Part shown: one piece after another, positions 60,008 to 64,000 of the stretch
How positions within the stretch are numbered: position 1 is the first letter of the stretch
Layout: each line of letters opens with the position of its first letter
DNA from: CAZKEW01 sp964580435
Lineage (GTDB): Bacteria > Acidobacteriota > Aminicenantia > Aminicenantales > UBA8522
DNA length: 64,000 nt
Assembly (NCBI GenBank): GCA_964580435.1
Contig: CAZOKP010000003.1
Coordinates: 1-64,000, forward strand
Direction: 5' to 3'
Translations under genes and position numbers: made by a program
Notes under the pieces: generated by a model
Told to the model about the DNA's origin: nothing
Database searches by the model: none
The model's input: only the letters and a program-made list of their open reading frames with translations

Positions 60008-60016
60008 ACCGCATTT

Positions 60017-61297
60017 TTGGCGATCATTTCCTGGATGCGAAAACCTGAGGTTGGCGTTTTATTCCTTCTGATTCTCGGGGCCTTCCTGTGGGCCGGTCCA
60101 GAAAAGACCCCTTCTTCGAACGCCCAGTGCTTGGCCTGTCACGGTTCCCAAGCCGCGGTCAGCGAAAAACTCAGGATCAATGAAAAGAACTTCCTCGGGT
60201 CGGCGCACGCATCCCTCGCCTGCACCGATTGCCACATGATCCAGCCGGGAGAGAGGGAAGGCGAGATCCCGCATAGAAAGACTCTTCCGGATGTCAATTG
60301 CACAGCCGCCTGTCATCGTGAAAGCGGCCGGATCGGCACCGGACTGACTCCTCTTTCCTACCCCGACAGCGTCCACGGCCGAGCCTATCTCGAAAGAGGA
60401 GTCAGGGAAGTGGCCAAGTGCTGGGACTGTCACGGAAAGCACAATATCAGGCCCGTTTCTGATCCCGAGTCCTCAGTCAGCAGGAAGAACATCCCCCTGA
60501 CATGCTCGGCCTGTCATGAGGATATGCACGTCGTCATCAAGTACAACATCCACAGCGAAATGCCCTATCACGAATACATGAAGAGCGTCCACGGCAAGGC
60601 CCTTTTTGAGAAAGGGCTTGTCCAATTCGCCGCCGTCTGCACCGACTGCCACGGCGTCCATGACATCAAAGGCGTCGGCGAGCCCCATCTGATGGCCAAG
60701 CAGCCCCAGACCTGCGGCCGCTGCCACGAGCTCATCTTTGACGAGTACAAGCAGAGCCTCCACGGCCAGCAGGCCCTCGGCGGGAATGTTGATGCTCCGT
60801 TCTGTGTCGACTGCCACGGAGAACACGGCATCGCCTCGCCTAAGGAAGAAGGCTCCCCTACTTCTGTCAACAAGGTCCTCGATACCTGCTCGGCCTGCCA
60901 CGCCCGGCCGGAGATCATGCAGAAATACGGCGTTCCCGAAGACCGGATTGCCACGTTTATCGACAGCCTGCACGGGATCGCCGTCGGGTTTGGCTACAAA
61001 GCCGCGGCCAATTGCACGAGCTGCCACGGCGTTCACGATATCAGGCCGGCCTCTGATCCCCTGTCCAAAATCAGCCCGGCCAACCTGCGGAAGACCTGCG
61101 GACAGCCCAGCTGCCATCCGAATATGCCAGAAAAAATTGCCACGGCCAAGATTCATATCGGCGCTGCTCAAAAAAACCCCGCCGCTCTCTTTTATGTTCA
61201 AAGGGTGCTCCTCATCCTGGTCATCGCCGTTCTCGTCATCACCGTGCTCTGGTTCATTCCCGGTTTCATCAAAAAAATGAGGCTCTTGAAAAAGTAG
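60017..61297 (+). CDS. Tail-anchored multiheme cytochrome, 11 predicted hemes including CX3CH and CX4CH sites
   Basis: 426 aa. A signal segment (VGVLFLLILGAFLWAG) and a C-terminal helix (LLILVIAVLVITVLWFIPGF) frame nine CXXCH plus CTAACH and CGQPSCH. Sites such as CWDCHGKHNI, CTDCHGVHDI, CVDCHGEHGI and CTSCHGVHDI repeat a CxxCHGxH-[ND/G]-I pattern. Aligned with the next gene, all eleven sites match one to one, and the CX3CH and CX4CH fall where that protein has CXXCH. It starts at TTG 60017 or ATG 60035 with no clear ribosome site. It is probably a quinone-linked periplasmic electron carrier. Confidence 0.87.
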   Translation: MAIISWMRKPEVGVLFLLILGAFLWAGPEKTPSSNAQCLACHGSQAAVSEKLRINEKNFLGSAHASLACTDCHMIQPGEREGEIPHRKTLPDVNCTAACHRESGRIGTGLTPLSYPDSVHGRAYLERGVREVAKCWDCHGKHNIRPVSDPESSVSRKNIPLTCSACHEDMHVVIKYNIHSEMPYHEYMKSVHGKALFEKGLVQFAAVCTDCHGVHDIKGVGEPHLMAKQPQTCGRCHELIFDEYKQSLHGQQALGGNVDAPFCVDCHGEHGIASPKEEGSPTSVNKVLDTCSACHARPEIMQKYGVPEDRIATFIDSLHGIAVGFGYKAAANCTSCHGVHDIRPASDPLSKISPANLRKTCGQPSCHPNMPEKIATAKIHIGAAQKNPAALFYVQRVLLILVIAVLVITVLWFIPGFIKKMRLLKK

Positions 61298-61301
61298 CGC
61301 C

Positions 61302-62546
61302 ATGGGTCAAGGCAAAGCTGTCTTTCTCGGGGTCGTCTTTCTTTTCTTCGGCGTGGCCTCGCCCTTTCTCCTCTCCCAGTCGAACGAGGACTGCCTCACC
61401 TGCCACGGAGACGCCGAGCTTAAGTCCGAAGCAGGGAAATCCCTTTTCTTGGATAGCGAGAAATTCCTGGCCTCAAGCCACGGCAAGGCGGAAATCTCCT
61501 GCGTCGATTGCCACGCCGACCTCGCCAAAATTAAGGATTTTCCGCACTCTTCTCCGTTGAAACCCGTTGATTGCAGCCGGTGTCATGAAGCGGCCGCCCG
61601 AGAATTCCAGAAAAGCGCCCATTATGCGGCCACGGGGACCGGGGAAAACGCTCTGGCTGTCAGCTGCAAGGACTGTCATGGAACGCATGACATCAAGGGC
61701 AAGTCAGATTATGACTCAGCCATCTTCCCCATCAACCTTCCCTCCACCTGCGAGAAATGTCATCTCGAGAGGGTGGCGGCCAAGAAAGGACCTGGTTTCG
61801 TCGGTCAATACAGGGAGAGCGTTCACTTCAAAGCCCTCGAAAAATCCGGGCTGACGATGTCGGCCAACTGCAGCAACTGCCACGGAGCCCATGACATCAA
61901 AAAAGTTTCCGACCCGCTCGCCCCGGTCGCCCGCAAGAACATCATCAAGACCTGCGGAATGTGCCACGTCGGTATAGAACGAGACTATCTCGAGGGAGTG
62001 CACGGCAAGGACTATGTCAAAGGCATCAAGGATGTTCCCGTCTGCACCGACTGCCACAGCGAGCACGATATCCTCTCGCCGCAGGACCTGAACTCCACGG
62101 TATATGCAACCAAGGTTGCGGAGGTCTGTTCCCGCTGCCATGACAACATGGCTTTGAGCCGGGAGTACGGCTTCCTGACTTCGCGCCTGAAAACTTACAA
62201 CCAAACCTTCCACGGGACCGCCTCGAGATACGGGGAAACGCGCGTGGCCAATTGCGCCTCCTGCCACGGTTTCCACGGCATCCGGCCATCTTCGGACCCG
62301 AAATCCTCCATTAACCCGGAAAACCTGCCCAAAACCTGCGGGAAATGCCATCCCGGCGCCAGCCGCCACTTCGCTGAGGGCCAGGTTCACGTCATCCCCG
62401 AAGAAATTGTCACGGCCAAATATAGGTCTGCCCATCTTGTCAAGAACATCTATATTATCGTGATTTCGATTATTATCACGGTCTTCCTCATTTTTATCGC
62501 CGCGGACCTGTTCAGACGGATTATTAGAAAGGAAAAACATGGCTAG
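61302..62546 (+). CDS. Tail-anchored 11-heme c-type cytochrome
   Basis: 414 aa. A signal peptide (AVFLGVVFLFFGVASPFLLS) and a C-terminal helix (IYIIVISIIITVFLIFIAAD) bracket eleven CXXCH (CLTCH, CVDCH, CSRCH, CKDCH, CEKCH, CSNCH, CGMCH, CTDCH, CSRCH, CASCH, CGKCH). Alternate sites have the CxxCHGxHDI form. It is a clear paralogue of the preceding gene. It overlaps the b-type cytochrome gene by 8 nt, suggesting a stable complex in which the membrane b-heme protein passes quinol electrons to this cytochrome. Confidence 0.9.
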   Translation: MGQGKAVFLGVVFLFFGVASPFLLSQSNEDCLTCHGDAELKSEAGKSLFLDSEKFLASSHGKAEISCVDCHADLAKIKDFPHSSPLKPVDCSRCHEAAAREFQKSAHYAATGTGENALAVSCKDCHGTHDIKGKSDYDSAIFPINLPSTCEKCHLERVAAKKGPGFVGQYRESVHFKALEKSGLTMSANCSNCHGAHDIKKVSDPLAPVARKNIIKTCGMCHVGIERDYLEGVHGKDYVKGIKDVPVCTDCHSEHDILSPQDLNSTVYATKVAEVCSRCHDNMALSREYGFLTSRLKTYNQTFHGTASRYGETRVANCASCHGFHGIRPSSDPKSSINPENLPKTCGKCHPGASRHFAEGQVHVIPEEIVTAKYRSAHLVKNIYIIVISIIITVFLIFIAADLFRRIIRKEKHG

Positions 62547-63315
62547 TTCTCCCCTTGTCCGCGACGACGAGATCTTCCTGCGGATGAATCTCGCCGAACG
62601 GATCCAGCACTATCTCCTCATCGCCACGTTCTTTCTGCTCATGGTCACGGGGATTCCCCTTTTCTTCTACGAATTCAAGGCCTTCAAGTGGTTCTTCCCG
62701 ACAGAGCAGGTTTTCTATATCCGGGGGATCATCCACAGGATTGCCGCGGTCGTTTTGATCATAAATCTCATTTGGCACCTCTTTTACGCGACTCTGACGG
62801 CCCGGGGCCGGAATAACCTCAAGGTCATGATCCCCAAATTCCGCGACGGCAAAGACGCCTTTGAACTTTTCTGGTACAACGTCGGGTTAACCCGCTTCCT
62901 CTACAGGCTGGGGTTCTTTCAGAAATTCTTCGAAACCCACCCCTACTGGCTTTTCCAGAACCCGCCCCTTTTCGGGCGCTATAATTTTATCGAGAAGTTC
63001 GAATACTGGGCCGTGGGCTGGGGCTCGGTCGTGATGATCATCAGCGGCTTCTTCATGTGGAATGTGGAGCTTTCGCTCCGCTTCTTCCCCCTCTGGGTCC
63101 ATGACATCCTGGTCATGGTCCACGGCTACGAAGCCCTGCTGGCCTTTCTGGCGGTCATCATTTGGCACATGTACAATGTCCATCTCAACCCCGAGGTCTT
63201 CCCCATGAGCAAAATCTGGCTGAACGGCAAAATCACGGGGAAAGAGCTCCGGCTGCTCCATCCTCTCGAATACCAGAAGATTGTCGAGGAACGGAAGAAA
63301 AGCCTCCGCCCGTAA
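62539..63315 (+). CDS. Membrane b-type cytochrome (cytochrome b561 / formate dehydrogenase gamma-like)
   Basis: 258 aa with four or five helices. Candidate heme-ligating His occur in LAERIQHYLLIATFFLLMVT, RGIIHRIAAVVLIINLIWHL, WVHDILVMVHGYEALLAFLA and VIIWHMYNVHLNPE. This spacing is like FdhC/HybB/ThiC-type di-heme quinone-reactive subunits. It should exchange electrons between the quinone pool and the adjacent tail-anchored multiheme cytochromes. AAGGA lies upstream, inside the end of the previous gene. It closes the cytochrome cluster. Confidence 0.9.
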   Translation: MASSPLVRDDEIFLRMNLAERIQHYLLIATFFLLMVTGIPLFFYEFKAFKWFFPTEQVFYIRGIIHRIAAVVLIINLIWHLFYATLTARGRNNLKVMIPKFRDGKDAFELFWYNVGLTRFLYRLGFFQKFFETHPYWLFQNPPLFGRYNFIEKFEYWAVGWGSVVMIISGFFMWNVELSLRFFPLWVHDILVMVHGYEALLAFLAVIIWHMYNVHLNPEVFPMSKIWLNGKITGKELRLLHPLEYQKIVEERKKSLRP

Positions 63316-63334
63316 GCCGGCACTTCTCGACTTC

Positions 63335-63356
63335 CTGTTAGGAACAGCCTTTTTGT
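63335..63356 (+). terminator. Weak Rho-independent terminator after the cytochrome cluster
   Basis: CTGTT (63335-63339), loop AGG, AACAG (63343-63347), then CCTTTTTGTTTT. The stem is only 5 bp, so efficiency may be low. Confidence 0.45.
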
Positions 63357-63360
63357 TTTC

Positions 63361-63407
63361 GTGACAGGACCCTGTTTCCATTCCCAATGCTCACGGAAAC
63401 GGGATGC
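63361..63407 (+). repeat. ACAGG-hairpin repeat, 3' fragment (copy F)
   Basis: It contains GTGACAGGACCCTGTTTCC and then TCACGGAAACGGGATGC, which correspond to the 3' strand and right boundary of copy C. The 5' half is missing, and the cytochrome gene ends shortly upstream, so this looks like a truncated copy. Confidence 0.5.
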
Positions 63408-63424
63408 GAGATCTCTCTATTAAA

Positions 63425-63455
63425 TCTATAGTTTTTATATAAATAGTAGTATAAT
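63425..63455 (+). promoter_or_regulatory. Promoter giving a probably leaderless transcript
   Basis: TATAAT (63450-63455) ends 6 nt before the ATG at 63462, so transcription should begin at or within a few bases of the start codon. TCTATAG (63425-63431) lies in the -35 area. No Shine-Dalgarno sequence is present. Confidence 0.45.
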
Positions 63456-63461
63456 TTTTCC

Positions 63462-64000
63462 ATGGCTGGGGCATTCCCTCTCCGGTCCGGCTCTCAGATC
63501 GCCGTCATCGGCGGCGGCCCGGCCGGTTCCTTCTTCGCCCATTTCGCCCAAAAACAGGCCAGGAAAAAAGGGCTGGCGGTTTCAATCGTCATCTTTGACG
63601 GCAAAGACTTTCTCCAGCGCGGGCCCAGCGGCTGCAATCTCTGCGCGGGCGTGATTTCCGGAAGCCTGGAAACGAAATTGCGCGAAGAAGGCCTCTTTCT
63701 GCCGGAGGGCAGGATCATCAACCGCATCGAGGGGTACTGCCTCCATCTGGAAAAGGAAACGCTTCGCCTGTCCTGTGCCGAAAACGGAAATCGCTCTATC
63801 GCCACTGTCTTTCGGGGAAACGGCCCGCGTTATTCCCATTTCCCTCAGATCATCAGTTTTGATGATTATCTCCTTAGGTGCGCCCAGGACAGCGGGGCCA
63901 AGGTCATCTCTCAGCCCGTTTGGAAAATCCTGCTCCCCCAAAACCCGGCTGATCGCATCGCTCTTTTCTTCGGCGGGCGGAGCTCGCTCGAGCGCTATGA
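63462..64000 (+). CDS. FAD-dependent oxidoreductase, geranylgeranyl reductase-like (3' end outside window)
   Basis: The visible 179 codons begin MAGAFPLRSGSQIAVIGGGP and AGSFFAHFAQ (GxGxxG FAD motif), then VIFDGKDF and the Cys-bearing GPSGCNLCAGVISGSLETKL, and remain open to the edge. The combination resembles the geranylgeranyl reductase/digeranylgeranyl-lipid reductase group of flavoproteins, in which a similar GxxxCxxC region follows the FAD motif. The substrate (isoprenoid, quinone side chain or other) is unknown. It is preceded by a TATAAT box so close to the ATG that the mRNA is probably leaderless. Confidence 0.75.
   Translation, partial: MAGAFPLRSGSQIAVIGGGPAGSFFAHFAQKQARKKGLAVSIVIFDGKDFLQRGPSGCNLCAGVISGSLETKLREEGLFLPEGRIINRIEGYCLHLEKETLRLSCAENGNRSIATVFRGNGPRYSHFPQIISFDDYLLRCAQDSGAKVISQPVWKILLPQNPADRIALFFGGRSSLERY

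Overview
The window is bacterial chromosome from a diderm (Gram-negative type) anaerobe or facultative anaerobe. There are beta-barrel outer-membrane proteins, many signal peptides, lipoprotein maturation genes, frequent TTG and GTG starts with good Shine-Dalgarno sequences, and a long Alu-domain-bearing SRP RNA. Exported M14 and M1-type peptidases, an indolepyruvate oxidoreductase plus ADP-forming acyl-CoA ligase, and the overall gene style suggest an Acidobacteriota/Aminicenantes-like heterotroph. That placement is inference; no rRNA gene is present to confirm it.

Layout. 1-9.5 kb is minus-strand housekeeping: EF-G-like factor (cut by the window edge), an RluD-type pseudouridine synthase, lgt-lspA-ileS, then nadB-nadC. 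9.9-13 kb runs plus: cobO, a small zincin, an HOGA/DapA-like aldolase, and a Tat-exported aldo/keto reductase with ferredoxin motifs; the SRP RNA follows on the minus strand. 13.3-22.5 kb has a TPR/beta-barrel protein, a YugP-like membrane protease, a large M14 peptidase, a DsrE2-like protein, and a histidine kinase with two double-receiver proteins. 22.5-44.6 kb is mixed metabolism: tandem ACT protein, SDR epimerase, GlcD-like oxidase, nuclease, transketolase, ferritin-like protein, dGTPase, YggS, dipeptide epimerase, alpha-oxoamine synthase, an exported methyltransferase, an M1 peptidase remnant, DUF362 and DUF6599-like proteins, a GH2 glycosidase, and an iorA-iorB-ACD operon for amino-acid-derived 2-oxoacids.

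44.9-63.3 kb is the standout: an Rrf2 regulator followed by about 18 kb of electron-transfer genes. They encode a decaheme MtrA/DmsE-like cytochrome, an outer-membrane barrel, a duplicated 2x5-heme exported cytochrome with EF-hand-like loops, an octaheme HAO-family cytochrome, the ResB/ResC cytochrome c assembly pair, an 18-site NapC-type cytochrome, a Rieske protein and cytochrome b, then 9-, 4-, 11- and 11-site cytochromes and a b-type membrane cytochrome. I count 78 CXXCH plus 3 CX3CH/CX4CH sites. The set reads as a quinol-to-outside (or quinol-to-N-oxide) respiratory chain with its own maturation factors and regulator.

Scattered through the intergenic gaps is a family of structured repeats (five copies and one 3' fragment). 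They share 5' GGGTGG and 3' ACAGGACCC strands that flank a helix whose bases change between copies while pairing is kept. I do not recognise this family; it is the best candidate here for an undescribed RNA or mobile repeat.
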